Source: Karalla daura (lineage: Eukaryota; Chordata; Actinopteri; Chaetodontiformes; Leiognathidae). From it: DNA of 64,000 bases. Positions 39,861 through 54,267 of the stretch are shown here, one piece after another. Position 1 is the stretch's first letter, and every line of letters begins with the position of its first letter. The stretch is taken from positions 8,468,359 through 8,532,358 of the forward strand of contig CM055193.1 in NCBI GenBank assembly GCA_029224185.1, written 5' to 3'. Position numbers and translations under genes: made by a program. The notes under the pieces were generated by a model. The model saw only the letters and a program-made list of their open reading frames with translations, did no database searches and was not told the DNA's origin.

Positions 39861-41219
39861 CATAATTCACTGTCCCAACTGAGACAACAAAAGTCAAGCT
39901 CTGGCCACCACAATATAAAACATTTGACTGGCTTCCCCTCTTCAAGTATTCCTGATTACATGTAGTGCACCTGATTGTAATTTATCCACGTCTGTGAGTC
40001 TTGCACATGTAGTTCACTGACATGTGGTATCGTCTTAATCTGCAGCACCAGTCGTGCCAAACAGATGGCACAGCCACGTGTAAGTATGCACCATGCGTTG
40101 CAGGTGCATCCACTGATACAGACCACAGTGTTTGTTATCCTACGATCCATTAGTACTGTGATCAGTGACTCATCGCGAGCCTTCAGCAGGGAGATTTTTG
40201 TTTCATGTATAAGAATTGCAGAACGGTTGACTCACGTTTTAGCATACAAGCAGCCAAGTCCTTGTGCAGCTAGCTCATGCTGCTAAAACTACGAGGAAGA
40301 ACAAAATGTTTCTGTGTTCCTCATTCTAATGCTGTGTTTGCTTTTGCTTGTACATTTTCCTGTTGAGCTTAAGGCAACACGTAGTGTCACTTTTGTCAAG
40401 CAACTATTTCAAAACCACCCACTTTGAGGATTTCAGTGTTGGTTTTTTCCTCCTGCTGAGAACAAAAGCTCTGTCAGCAGGACAACTCGATTCTGATGCC
40501 TGAGGTTGAAACAGTCAGGAAACAGGAAAGTGACTTTAAAAAAAAAAAAAGCTTTTGGAGACTCACTGTTCGTTACTGTGACAAAAACCAACCTTGAATC
40601 TAAAGTAGCTGCACACTAACAGGGGAGAGAAAGCTTTATGCTTAAGTTGTATCAGGTTGCAATAGCAGCAGGACTTAAACATTTTAATAAAAATTCAATC
40701 CAGTCATCAAATGTGTAGAACAATTAATTTATGATTTTATCTTTTGAAAACAAGATGACATGAAAACTTGAAAGCTTTGATGAAAGATGAAAGCTTTTTG
40801 ACACAGACCCATTGAAACACAACTTACAGTGTAACCTTCAAATTACAACATCGACTTCCTACACTTATATAAGTACCTGTTGGTCGGGAATTTGATGCTA
40901 GCATAAGGTCTCAAACACGTCAGAACAAGATTGACAAAGTTTGGAGAAAGTTGCGCAACGATCCTCAACATCTGTTGGTATCTTTCCACTGATCGGCTTC
41001 ATGAACAGGTGGGAGTGACACTTATTCTCACAGGCCCTTTGTTCCACCCTTTGTCAAACACATGATTATATAATGGATGTTTGAAACACTTTGGAAAAAC
41101 AATCTGTATGTCTGAAAATGATTGCACTCTGCTTTTATTTATTCATTTTCATATCTATTTATTTTTCCAGCCTTTGAGGAACTTAGGTTGTAGTTTTACC
41201 TTTGCTCAGGCATCAATTA

Positions 41220-41505
41220 GCAGCTACAATTAGCCAAACAGTGACAAAAAAGGTCCTGGGTTCAACCAAATATGTTTGTGTGTGTGTCTCTGGGTGACCT
41301 CCCTGTGTGCATGCAAGTTTCCTCTTACCATGGAAGATCATGCATGTTTAGGCCAAGTGGAACTAAATTGCCTCTAGGTGTATGCATGATAGTGGATGGC
41401 GTGATAGTGCCCTGCACCAGAATGGCAGCTTGTCCCACCTGTGTTCCCTGTCTTTGCCCTGGAAATGGGCTCCAGCAGACCTCCACAAAACAATTAAGGT
41501 GCAGT
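41220..41505 (+). repeat. Decayed SINE/L2-type interspersed repeat, copy 4
   Basis: In order the words are aaggtcctgggttcaa (a B-box-like tRNA motif), gtgtgtctctgggtgacctcc, tttcctcttaccatgg, catgcatgtttaggccaa, aactaaattgcctctaggtg and ggaaatgggctccagcagacc. This is the clearest copy in the window and is intergenic. Confidence 0.7.
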
Positions 41506-42863
41506 AAGTTGTATCAGTAAGTTGAAAGTCCCTCTTTTCTCCAAAGCCAGGGGGAAAAAAAGTTGAGGCTCCTTGGTGAGTGGAAAAAAGACGAGATGAA
41601 AGAGACACCACGTGTAGTGAAAATGTCAGCAAATAAATAAAGAAACATTATGATTTCATAATGTACAAAGCATGTACCTAAATTGTCCAAATATGTGATG
41701 TGCTACCTTCCTTCGGTCATTAACTGTTTGATTTGATTTTACGTACTAAAACAACTTGTGCTTTTTGTCAAAGAACTCATTGCTTTCTGCAAATCTTCAA
41801 GCCCAAGGTCACCGTGTGTCATCCTCGTCAGCTTAGCTCCATCTCTTGACTCAAATCAGTCAGATTGTTTACAGTTTGAGGGTTAGGGGCCAGAGGTTGT
41901 TGTTCTGGATAGATTTAGCCTGTCTTTTGTTAGAGGTCTGTCTAAGGGCAGACCAGTCACATGGTAACGGTGTAATCCTGTCTCTCCGGCAGACGCTGTT
42001 TGGATCTATCTGCAGAGCTGGCCGCGTTCTCTACTAGCAACCTTGTGACTCACCTCAGGTGGAGCATTACTTTGCACCAACACACAAACAAGACACACGA
42101 TGAAGGACAAAGTGAGCGCTCTGTCACATACTGGAAAAATTAAAGCCAAGCAGAATGACCCGCCCTGCATGCAAAGTTCGTAATGCTGGGAGCTGCCTTT
42201 ACACTGGTCAGATATATTTACTCAGCTTTCTCGGAGAGCCCACAATCTCTGACAAAGCTGACTAATAAGACCACTGCTTGCTTGCCTCTATGTGGACGCT
42301 AATACCTCAAGGGAGCACGTCAGGCTTAATCCCATATTACCGTGGCTACGTTAAGTGTAAGCATCTGACTGTCACACACTTCCAGGCGGAGTCCCCCATG
42401 CAGAGCAGGGAGATAAACAGAATTCCTGCAGGATAAGCTCAAGCCTCTATCAGTGTTTCTGAGGCTGTATGCATCATCAGCATTGTGCGGGAACGACGTG
42501 ACAAATACGTGGGAAAGAAAAAATGACCGGCTGCTCAATCCTTCTCATTTCAAGACAATCCTATAAAGAGATCTTCTTGGTGAGAGCCTATCATTCAGTT
42601 TAAGTGTGTGTGTTGTCTTTCGTGTGCCATTTCTTACATAATGTCTGGCTGAGGATTCACTAAACTGGCTCAAGTCCCAACTCTCTCGAATGAAATGTAA
42701 ACTGAGGTCCTCTGTGGCGCCGAACTGGGACTGAAAGTACAGTACAGACAAAAATAATGCGTTTACATGGTGTCTGTGTCAATAGCACGGAGTGTTGTTT
42801 TTGTAATGGATGCTCAACAGTGGAGATGTAAACGCCTGGTGTAAGATGCCGTGAAGTGAGTTG

Positions 42864-42865
<2 letters not shown>

Positions 42866-42899
<34 letters not shown>
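42866..42899 (+). repeat. (GA)n microsatellite
   Basis: About 34 bp of GA dinucleotides in the gene-poor interval. Confidence 0.95.
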
Positions 42900-42900
<1 letters not shown>

Positions 42901-43492
42901 GAAGCTTTTCAGGTCAGTCTCTGGCTAAGTACAGGCTTACCACTCTCTCTCTCAGGTGGTAATCCCTAACTAATTGCAAATTAGGATATTGGCAGTGACA
43001 GCAGCCGTGAGTTATGTCTTCCTCGTTGTCGCCTTTGAGGACATATCAACACACAGGGACAAGGTCACAAATGTGCGTGTCTGTCTAACACAACATAGCA
43101 GTTAGGTAAAAGTGCAGCGTGTGCCGCCATTAGCATAACATCCTGTACATTTCCAGTGGTGTTCAGAGCCTTTATTCATTGTAGGTCTCACAAAGAGAAA
43201 TAAAGATATAACAGCTTTTATATTTCTATCTTTGTTTCTTTTAAGTCTGTTCCATGTTTCATTATTTTTTAAAGCCATTCTTTTACATTTTCAATTGAAT
43301 TTGCATACCATTTATTCTGCACTTCTCTGTTAGGATTTTTTTTCTGTTTTTCTGTTTTTAAAAAATGGCTTATTTTACATTGGATTTTTCTACACCTAAT
43401 CAACAGAACTACAGAGAAGTTTTATGGAGTTTTTACTTGACTAAATTTAGCTCGCTAGCTAGCTAGTTTGGCTAGATAACCAGACAAAGCTG

Positions 43493-43692
<200 letters not shown>

Positions 43693-46269
43693 CCTATATG
43701 CTACCTATGGAGGGTGAGAATTTCACACACAGTGACACAACTCATGTCATCAGGCTCATGTGTGGCCACCTGCAGCCTTTTCCATCTGTTCCAGATCAAA
43801 TGAATCCATCGTGTGAGCCACATATAGAAGTGCATCCTGGTAGTGAGGAGCACGTTCCTGGAAAGGAGCGCACAGATGGCATGGATGACACATCTCTGTG
43901 TACTGTGAACGCGTCACCCATGGAAACACAAGTAAACACAAAAGAAATTTTGCATGTGAAGGCAAAGACAAACCAGTGGACTAGAACCAAACAATACCTT
44001 TACAGTTGACTCTCATGCATGCATTCAGAGAAGATCTGATATTCAAAACACTTCGCAATAAGGGTTTACACCAACTCCTTGGCAGAAATGCAAGAAGCAA
44101 AACAGAGCTGTTTCTCCAATTGTCTGGCAGATTTTCCCCCCTCCTTGCAGATTCCTGCACGAGGAGATAGAAGTCACAGTGAAGTCTCAGTGACGCAGTC
44201 ACACAGTGGCAGTGGCAGGAGCCAAGAGCCAGATTTTACCCTTTGCTGCCCTCCTCAAGAGTTTTTTTTTCTTTTTCTTCTATTTTTTTTCCTATTAAAG
44301 CACATGGAAATCATTAGGGCGTAAAAACATTTCTTAAGAACTGTCCTGGACGCATGACAGAAATATGAGTCACTACTTTGGCAGGGGGAAAAAAATAAAA
44401 TATTGCTCTTTCGGTCCAAGTCTGTGCCTTCAATAAAGGAGGCTGCAACTTGGAGATATTAGAACCAAACACAAGCCAGGGTGTTGCAACCCGTTTTTTA
44501 AAGAGTAAATGGTAACAGCAAAACTCTGCTTTTTGGTACCATTAGTGTCATCTTATCGTACATGTGGATCCTTGATACATCAACACCACAAGCTCTGTGC
44601 CAATGATGAAGCCCCCTTATAAGAACAATGGTAATGTTACACCTCAAATATAAGCTATTATAAGACTCCACTTGTAAAGTATCCGAGAAAATGACATGAC
44701 AAAGGGCGTAGGGACAATCTGATCAAATACTTGACAAGTTGCAAAGAGTGTTTTTGCCACTGAGCCAAGAAACCCGTTGGCCATGAAGATCTAAATAGAT
44801 TTAGTCACGTAAAGTCACCACAAAAGAGTTGTGCAACGAGGGTGGACAAGGCAAGACTCCACAGGCAGGCAACAGCATGAGTTGAACCGTTAAGGTGAAC
44901 AAAGCTTCTGCAGGGGCATGGTCACGTTTGCAAAATTTTGTGAAAATCTGTATAGAAGAAATTTTCCCATGGCTACAGTCCTGTAGTGGAGAAAAAGTCC
45001 ATGAGGAGTCATCATCTGGGAACCACATGTTTGTACCAAAGTTCATTGAGAAAATGTTGTGATTTTTCAGCCTAAACTATGGCCTGTAGGTGGCACTGGA
45101 GGCATCTTCAGCCCCCTCTTGCTCGTCCTTGCAGACTCTACGCTTAGTTCATAGCACTTCTATAGAGTACGTATGTAAGTATTTAAGGAGACTAGACTTT
45201 TTTCTTTTTGTGCACCATCGTGCGAGTCTGTCTGATATTTCAGTGGTGCATTAGCCTTCGTTGCAGCATGAGAAGCATGTTGCTTTCATGACTGAAAAGG
45301 CTCAGTGTAAACTGACCTTTTAAAGTCAGATTTCACTGTCAGCCTTCCTTTCATCTACATCCAGTCTTGGAGCCAGGGTAAAAGTTTTACAGGAGTCCAA
45401 TGGGTAACTGCGGAGGCACTAAACTACTGATCTAACACGGTTGCTTTGACACGTCTTTCATGTGAATTGAATAAAGTTCATTGAAAGTTCACCGAAATGA
45501 TGAAAAAAAGACCTTGAGACAAAGGTGCTTCCTCTGCAGAGTGTAAATATCCATTTGCCTATGCTGTGCTATAAGTCCGAAAACCCAATAAAGCTGACTT
45601 TCCCACCCAAGGCCAAACCCACAAAGTGTTGCTTTGCAACGACCATCAAACATTTGTGAAGGAAGCTTGCCAGGCTCATAACTAATTGTGTTGTTTACTC
45701 TTGACTTCTTCAACATGTAAGCCCTTGGGAAGAGCTGGGCAGAGAGCCAAGGGTTTTGTTGTCCGAAGGAGCATTGCGGTTGAACTATGCTGCAGTGTGT
45801 CCCAAAAGCAGCTCTACGGCCCATTAGGATCTGAGCCTGCCCACTTCTCTGAACTTCTCTGAATCTCTTAGGATGATGTGCAGCTTTGTCTTCGCCCGCA
45901 AGGTTTCGAAATCGGGAACGTGAAGACGACAGAAGCTAACATGCCCACGCACCATTTAAATCACTGCTAACACATAACAGCGCTTAAGCAATTTATTGGC
46001 TTTCTTCACACCTTTGTGGACCCGTGATGCATGAGTGATTTGAATAATGTACAACCGTCAAACAGCAGCGCTCAGAATCCAGTTCCCATGAATTCAAGGC
46101 CAAGATGAACGACTTATCTGTTCCCCACGTTGCATGAAGACGTGTGTGTCTGCGAACAAACGGCCTGTGTGCCCAGAGGTGAGTCACGACTGATAAACTG
46201 AGAAATGGCGCCATCCTAAGGCATGCGCTGACATTTCATCTGACGATGTGGACTCGCGGCAATTGTTCC

Positions 46270-46570
46270 CCAGTTACACCTCATTTAATCGTCCATTCAT
46301 TTATCATCTTACCCATTTTCCTCACACCCTAACAGCGTCTCTGTTTTCCACTTCACATAGGGCAAAGGCAGGAAATACACCCTGAACGGGTCTCCAGTTC
46401 ATCACAACACTCACATCTCTGTGCAATTTGGAGTTTCAGTCGACCTGAACATGCATGTTTTTGGACAGTGGAAGGTGCCAGACTACCTGGAGAAAACCCA
46501 TGCATAGGCAGAATATCCAGACACAAAAAGGAGGAGGAGGACTCAAACCAATGTCCTTTGGTTACAGGAC
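46270..46570 (-). repeat. Decayed SINE/L2-type interspersed repeat, copy 5
   Basis: Read on the minus strand it gives tttggtttgagtcctcctcc, a tgggttttctccagg segment, ccactgtccaaaaacatgca, tgttcaggtcgac, a ccaaattgcac segment and cgttcagggtgtatttcctg. Orientation is opposite to the other four copies. Confidence 0.7.
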
Positions 46571-47512
46571 TTATCATTTACATATCGTGCTATCCTTATC
46601 GAATCACATAAAACAAACTTGTTTGTGATTACAATGTGTTTTACAATGTTAATAATGTTTTCAACACGGCCCTCCACTTCTGGATACTTGTGGTTAATAG
46701 GATAATTAACACTCCTCATGAGTATTTATCAGAGAAGTATAAATTGTTCAAGATTGACTTAGCCTTATACAGTAGATGCAACATACAGGCCACTTTACCA
46801 TTTTGACTGGGATTGATGAGAATAAGTGATTTGGGACTAAATCGTGGATTCTTAATTTTACCATTCTCTAAAAGACTATCACTTTATATACATACCAGTG
46901 TTTTCATGTATTTCTCTGCCTTGTGTATGAATGGTGCAATACAAATAAATAAAATGCAAAATAGTTGCATGAGATATGTTAAATAACACACCACTCACAC
47001 TTGCAATACCATTTTTAATGGTCAGAGAGCAGTGAGTTTTTCATTTTTAACAATAGCAGGATAGAACAGAGGAAAAAATGACATTTTGAAAAAAGAGGGT
47101 GGCATTCGCATGCAAACAGGTCTGTAACAGATGTTTTTTAGTTGTATACATAATTGGTAAGAGCTCTGCTGTTGTATCGATGAGTAGGGTGCTTTTTTTT
47201 TAAGGTTAAAACAAAGGTCAGAAATATTCGTGGATGACTTATATGAATTCTCACAAAGGAGGAATGTTGCAGATTCATGAAGATTGTGACAAAATAAAAG
47301 CTGCAACTTGTGCAGAAACACACCATAAAACTATATTCTTCATAACTTTAAATTGGAAGATAAAAGTAAAAATGAGGTGAACGCATACTGCACACTGTCT
47401 ATTTAGTTGTGGCTATCAAGTGCGTGTCAGAACAGAGCATGTCCTCTTGTGAAAGCCAGAGCTTAACCTTGCAGAAGGCAAAATCATATTTCAATGCTAC
47501 ATTAAGAGCTTA

Positions 47513-47518
47513 TTTATT
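47513..47518 (-). promoter_or_regulatory. abtb1: Candidate poly(A) signal of abtb1
   Basis: TTTATT on + reads AATAAA on -, about 320 bp after the abtb1 stop. It is the nearest good signal. Confidence 0.5.
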
Positions 47519-47834
47519 CCAATAACTATATAGAGTGCCTAAAATCAATTCATGCATGGGAAACATAAAATATTCTCTTTTAAATACATCCAGCTTCTCA
47601 AGAATGTTAAAATGAAAAATATATTTCAAAGCCAACATTATCAGCTTTCTCTGACTTGGTTACATCAGCCCGGCCTCTGAACATATGGTAGTCTTACGTT
47701 GTAATTTAAATAGAAGAAAACCAGTAAATGTTAAGACGTAAATCCTTCTCATTATGGATATCTGCACCACCAAATGCCTCAAAGCATCCACTTCAAAAAA
47801 AAAACTCAAACTGCAGCTACACCCTGCAGCCCCC

Positions 47835-50800
47835 TCAGCAGTCAATGTTAATACTGGAGAGCAGCTCCTCCAAGGCCTCCAGCTTCTGGTTGGCCTCCTC
47901 GATGGCGCTGTACGTCTGCACGTTGCTGGCGATGTGGTAGCGGATGTCGTCCACCAGAGGAACGGAGTCGGTCTCCTGTCGCTCCTCCAGGGAGGCCGCG
48001 TCCTCTTTGATGATCTCGGCAAACTCGGCCTGCTCCACCAGCTGAGACACAGGTGGGACAGGTAATACAGGTGCGTGTTTATCCTCAGGGGTCACATCAC
48101 ATCAGATCACAATCACAACTGGAATTACAACCTCAGAGTTTCCACCAATCAGTCAAGTCACAGCTCCAGACATTACATAGTGTAGGTTTCAGTGAAATGG
48201 GATGTGACACATTTTTACTCATCTTTTTCGTCTATATCCATGCCGAATAAAACATACACGTGCACTCACTCTATCGATGATCTTGGCCATGAACTCCGTG
48301 CACTGATCCTCAAGTCGGGAGAGACGGAAAAGCTTAGCCGTCTTCCACAGGTACAGAACGTTTTCCTCACAGATCGTCTTGGCGAGCGTCTTCCCACACA
48401 GGCGCTTCAGCCCCGCCAGCAGATACATGTCTGCCACGCACAGAACGTCCAGCACGTTCTCTGTGGTCAGCTGCCCGACAAAAACATCAGGTCAGCCAGC
48501 AGACAACAATGATGAGCATTATACGTGTAGTTGGACGGATTTACATACAGTATGCACATGGAATCAAGGCTGCAGGAAATTTGCTTGGGTCTTTTGTAGA
48601 TGGCTGAGCTCAGATTTGTCTCTCAGTGCATTCAGTCCAAGGAAATGTGGTGTGGTAAAAATCACCAATGTGACCTTACTTTCCTTCCCAAAACAGTTTG
48701 CACAACACCCCAGGCAAAATAACACAGGCGAAGAGCTGATGTGTTAATCACGTGGCCTCTCAATAACTGAGCCTTTTGTGCTGAAGTTAGTTGTTGTCAT
48801 TGACAGAGATCTAACATTTTAGTGGATGAACAGATCCAAATATAGAAAGAGTTGAATATTTAGTACAAGGTTTAAAAATGGTTTTGGATGTTCTGTACAA
48901 CAAAAATGCATGTGATAAGCTGCCAATCCTCCACCACCACATGAACAGAAATGAATGTTAGACTCTGATGCCAACCAATTGACAGGTGATGACAGAGCCA
49001 AAGAATGGGGAAGCAGTCAATGTTAAGTGGCGTTGCAGGGAGGAATTCAGAAAACCAGAAGTTATTTCTTTGTTGGGGAGGTGGCAGTTTGATACCTTTG
49101 ATTAAAAAAATCATCCAAACGCAGACAATACACTCACCTGTGTGTCATCTGTATAGATGTAATACATCACATGGATAAATATCTCATAGGAAATGTTGTG
49201 TAGAGTAATGACTGAGGTGCTGGGCTGGGACTGCAGCTGCTCTCCCTCACTGAAGTGGTCCTCCAGCAGGGCTTTAAAATAATCACTACGTCCACAGAAA
49301 AACGCCTGGAGACACAAATAAACACAGAGTGAAACTCTATCAATTCACTGGCTTCACGGTGAGTGAGCGATGCAAGTTCATACCTTATGACACAAGAAGT
49401 TGTAGCCATCCACTCTGAAGCAGATGTCAGGATATGTGGGGAAGTGATCAACCCTGTTAAAAGGAAGTTCACCAAACCCGACCTGGGGATAAGCAGCACA
49501 GACATTAGAAAGCAGCAGCTGCAGCATCACTTTAGGCTCTAGTCTTGCTGCTATTAAGGCTCTTACTCTCAGTTCAGTGGGAAGTGCACAGTCTGCTAGC
49601 TGAGCCATCTCCTCCTGAAGCTGACAGCTGTTGGGCTCCAGGCTCAGAACTTTCACACAGACTCCCGGCTTGTTGGACACTTTGGTATGAGCGCAGAAAA
49701 GACAAGTGCAAGAATTCAAGTTCAAGAGTTTTATGAGTGTTTTGTCTCTTTGGGGCCATTGCATGTTGTAAACACATATGTATTTGATGTGCATGTTAAA
49801 TGTGCATCAGGACTCACCAAACTCGTACACCTGTTTGCATTTATTCTCCAGCTCCTCTATGAGTTCTGCCATTTTGCACTGTTTAGCAAGGCGCCTGGAG
49901 TCCTCCACAAGGCTAATGTCAATATCCATCCGTCCTGTGACAGAGAGAAAAACAAGGAAGATCATTTTCCAGGTGCACTGCTGGCACGCCATTTAGAAAA
50001 AGCCAAACAGCCCGCATGACTGGGTTGCCAGCATTCCTCATTCACAAATAGGTTTGCACATTTTCACCTGTCTTTAACAGTCCTTTCATGTTGTGAGCTT
50101 TGATTATTTACACTGTTCATTTGCTGCGGGCTGGTTCATGCACAAACACCTTTCAAAGTTCCACTTACATACATGACATACATGGCTAATACATGTCAGT
50201 CTTCCTCATGTAAAATTCTTTGCTGGGGGGAATCGGAGGGAGAGTAACAAAAAGCTTTACTTAGCATCTTTGAATGCTAACAACTAAAAATACAAACTAA
50301 AAGTAAACTAAGTAAGCACCAACTAAAAAATGCATATGCACTACTAACCTGATATGAAAACTTTCAACATGAGTTCTGACAATATTTCATATAATTTGTT
50401 TCTTATTTCTTATTTTATTGTTTTTGCATTATTCACTGATGGCGATATTGTTCAGGTGATAAACAGTTCTAAGATTTGGAGTTTGGGCGACTCACCTGTG
50501 TAGAAATATTGCAGGATAGCACCAAAGGCTGCAGGGTTGACCTGAAATCAAAGCCACCGTCATTTAAAGATGTACAGTCGATAGAGACAACATGACAACA
50601 ATCTAAAAACGCACCAGGATGAATGACACGGGATTTAATTTGTACCTACCAAAGGGTGTTTGAGGGTGATCAGGTTCTTCCCCTTCCATTTTGTCTCGAA
50701 CATGTGAGTGAAGTACTCAGAGCGTGCACTGAGAACACATCGATGCGCTGTAAATATCTGCCCGTGGACCAGGAACTTAACGTCGCTGTGTTGACCCTGC

Positions 50801-52841
50801 TCCAGTATCCTGAAGCACAAAGATAAGTAGGTTTGGATTAAATGAAAACATGCAAATGTGACAGCAGGTATCGCGTTGTGCCTCTTCTCGCTACAGCTGA
50901 GCAGAATGATCCACTCTGCAGTGGAATTAGTGGTTTCCATGAATGGCAACAGTCTCTTGACTCTCACATGTGCAGAAAGTAGTTAAAGTCATCCCGCTGC
51001 ATGGCTCGGACACTGACACACTTGTAGTCTTTCAGCATACGCCTCACAGAGTCGTTCAGGGAGCCATACATACACCTTTCACCATCAAACGTGTTGGCCT
51101 CACACTTGGCACCTGAGTGCAGGAAGAGCAAAATCAAACAATCAAACAGAGTATCAAATAGGATCACAAAGACATCAACCTAGTTTTTGAGAGAACAGCA
51201 CAGTGGAGCCTGTAAAGCTCCTGCCTTACCACTGGCCAACAGGTACTGGACCAGCTCCTCGTGGCCACAGAGACAGGCGTAATATCTGAAAAGCAATATA
51301 TACTGATATTTAACAAATACTGTGCTGAGCACAAGAGTCAACATCTTTCCGAAAGTGCTTATAAACTTACAGAGGGGTGCTGTCCCATTTATCTCTTACA
51401 TTAAGGTCCACATCTCTTTGTTCAACAAGGTATCTTGTAGAAAAAAAAAGAGGAAGACAAGATTAGAAATTAGGTTTTCTAAAGGGCTGGACATAACTGC
51501 ATATAGACTTTATTACATTCATGAGGATGTTAACCCCACTGCATATAAAGCTCGACAGGCTTCCTGTAGCCACTCATATCAAGTTACAGTAATGTCACTT
51601 GTACTCACCTACTGTATAGAGAGCATACAGTGCCTCCCACCCGATGCATTCACCAAATGAGCGCCCCCTTGCACTACACTTGTACTTATAGTGTACAAGC
51701 ACTTCAATCCAAACTTTTCTTCTTTGTAGTCCCCCAATAGTGAAACAGACTAGCTACATAGCGCTATCAGGGACGGATGTCAAGCAAGCTAATCTTACTG
51801 TCCCGAGTCCAATTGTCCCTCTCCATCTTCAAGAAGCTCTTAAAGACCCAACTTTTATCTTCTTGCCTAAGTTTCACCTAAACATTGCAGTTGTTTTTAC
51901 TTCTTACTCTTCTACTGCTTTCTTCTTTCAACTAGTGCTTAAACTTGAACCAGTGCACTCACCCTAACTACTGCTTCCTCATATTTTTGTCGTATGTAAA
52001 ATAAAGTAAGTGCCTTCACTTACGAGGTAGAACAAGACAAGACAATAACACTAATAAGTATACTGTTACTAACTAACTAACTAACATGTTGTTCTAAGTA
52101 TCTTTTGCAATGTAGCTTAAATGTCTCATACATCCAGCTCTTGTGTGGAATTTGTTGGGCTCTGGTTATGTTGTTTGTTTGTGGCTACGTTGTTTTAACT
52201 GAACGATATACCCGTCTCCATCAATCTGAAAAGCCCTGAGATCCCTCTCCTACTGTACGCACACAGCTGTTACCACAATGTTGCACTGACAGGACATTCT
52301 GCATCACCGTCCAAGTATGAGAAAGAAGCAGCTTTACCGCTGGTTCTACCTGTCCTGCGTTCATTATTCCCCAATGTGAAACCAGGGCACATCATTTCCA
52401 TTAGCAGGAGCTTGGTTTTGCATCATTCATCATGTAAAACCTGTAACCTGTGGTGCGCTCCTCACGTACACTTACGACAGTAAAACACACTTTACGTTAA
52501 GTGCATCTAGAGCCAGAGCGACTGACCTACAAACGCTTGGCTAATGTAAACAACTCTATTTCCCCTCTTTACTTCCTATTTGTTTGCAATGCATTGCTAA
52601 TGCCAGCTAGGATTTAGCTGCAACAGGACAACACAGAGTGACAAAGCAGGCCAAGTATCAGGGCTGGTGTTTTTATGAAACCATGACGCACAATAAAATG
52701 TTGCATTTTCCTTCAAGTTGAATAGCTTCATACCAGCCCACAAACCATCGCTTGAAGACAATCGAGACAGTACGCGGTTGCTTACCTGACTCTACAAATG
52801 TCGCCCTTTCTGCAACTACTAAATAAATCGGACACATCCAT
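47835..52841 (-). CDS. abtb1: Ankyrin repeat and BTB/POZ domain-containing protein 1
   Basis: ABTB1 (BPOZ) has ankyrin repeats followed by two BTB domains. It is thought to act as an adaptor, reported as a mediator of PTEN growth suppression and possibly a CUL3-type substrate adaptor. Twelve exons keep frame: 52841-52786, 51433-51371, 51285-51230, 51112-50968, 50809-50650, 50541-50496, 49934-49818, 49679-49567, 49482-49384, 49305-49138, 48470-48270, 48041-47835. They encode 476 residues (human 478). The N-terminus is MDVSDLFSSCRKGD. Ankyrin signatures are DKWDSTPLYYACLCGHEELV (about 35-55). BTB1 starts at HSDVKFLVHGQIFTAHRCVL (about residue 114), and BTB2 at PDICFRVDGYNFLCHKAFF. The C-terminus is LLSSINIDC. 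All introns are GT-AG. The start is the only ATG matching the family N-terminus. Confidence 0.96.
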
Positions 52842-54189
52842 GATCTCCGCGGTGTTTTCGCTTCTCTGTGAGGCATCGAGACGGCCTGTCTACCGGACAG
52901 GTGAGCGATGGTACAACGGAGAAAGTTTTGCTGGTTTATGCTGCTGTCACAGTTTCTTCTCTGCAGCTGCTGGTGTTGTTGTTGTTGTTCTTAATCGAGC
53001 CTCTGGGACGAAGACTGTCAGCAGTCATGTGACCAGCGTTTACTTCACTGACGGTAGTAAGTAAAAAGCTACAGACACTGAGCGAAGCAAGAACTCGTTC
53101 CTCATGTTAAATATAGACTTTAAAAAGTGATATGTCATTGTATATTATAACAAATAAAATCAAAGTGATAGTCGATGCCAGAATTGTTGTCTTCTTCTTT
53201 CTTTTTTACAGAGGTGTGTAAAATGAACTTCGCATTACCAGTTGCATAAAACACACCGTTGCGCTAGGTACTTGAACGCAGCAAACGTCACTGCATTCGC
53301 TGTTGCTAGGAGATAACATTTCAGCTTCTTGCTGTGTTTTTTTCTTTTGCCTTCGTCGAAGTTTACACAATTCAGTATATAAAGCTGTTAGTCACCTCGC
53401 TTATCTTCTTGATTTTTTTTATCTTGCAAAGAATGGATTACATATGAGGAATTAGCTGTAACTAAAAAGGAGTAGCACCTTTCACCTCAGAATATTGAGG
53501 TCAAAACAGTACAAAGTAAAAGAGATATATGATATAACAAAAACAAAAGTAAGTCTCAAAATGATTTGACCTTACATGACTTTTACTGCTGGAGACAAAA
53601 AGAAATGAAATGAAATGAAAGAATCCGTGGGCAGGTATGCGCATAGAAAGAGTAGTAAATAAAAACATTATAAACTAAAAATAGAATATATATATCTAAA
53701 AATAGAAAATAGTATATTTGTGTTTGTAAACACAAGGGAGCTCCAAGAATGCTAATATTATAAGCATCAGCTCTGTGGCACCGCCTATCGAGGTTGCCAT
53801 GGTGATGGCAGTCACTGAACAATAATTCATCGAAAACTAGTTGTTCGCAAAAAGTCTCACAATTTGTCAATTATCATCAATCTGTCAAAACCATTTTGTT
53901 TTTTAATGGCTGCACAGGGCAGAAGTATAATAAGCAGATAAAACCAGGTAGAAAAATAAGGCAAAAAGGGCCAAAAAGCAGGCAAAAACAGAACCAGGTG
54001 GACCACTTAAATCAAGAGGCAACACTGCAGTAAGAAACCAGAGAGAGGAGACTGAAACCAGTGACGCCCTTTCATACCCAACCTGCTATTTGGTTGCACT
54101 GTGGGTGGAGTCCAAGCTTGAGGGCCATTACTAAAGAGCACTTTACTACATTTATCCACAAGAAACAACGTTAACTGTTCTTTTTTTAC
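52842..54189. other. Intergenic: abtb1 5' flank and dnase1l4-like 3' flank
   Basis: The abtb1 ATG is at 52841, so the adjoining 52842-53060 should hold its 5' UTR and promoter. A GTT-trinucleotide run lies at 52972-52990 and a modestly CpG-containing patch at about 52845-53060, with no TATA box. I recognise no gene to 54189; frames around 53583-53870 are AT-rich noise. Confidence 0.5.
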
Positions 54190-54195
54190 TTTATT
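54190..54195 (-). promoter_or_regulatory. Candidate poly(A) signal of the dnase1l4-like gene
   Basis: TTTATT on + reads AATAAA on -, about 73 nt beyond the stop codon. This is a good position for a short 3' UTR. Confidence 0.65.
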
Positions 54196-54267
54196 AAAAG
54201 AAGAAAAAATGCAGAAGGCAGTATGTGTGTTTGTATAACAGTGCTGCTTTACATCTAATTTCTTCGG

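Noticed and set aside
43698..44009. 103-residue plus-strand frame
   Set aside because: Not recognised, no splice or promoter context, next to a GATA array; a chance frame is likelier.
52842..53064. Possible divergent gene starting opposite abtb1
   Set aside because: The plus-strand frame at 52798-53064 is mainly antisense to abtb1 exon 1 and its 5' flank, with no splice donor or domain.
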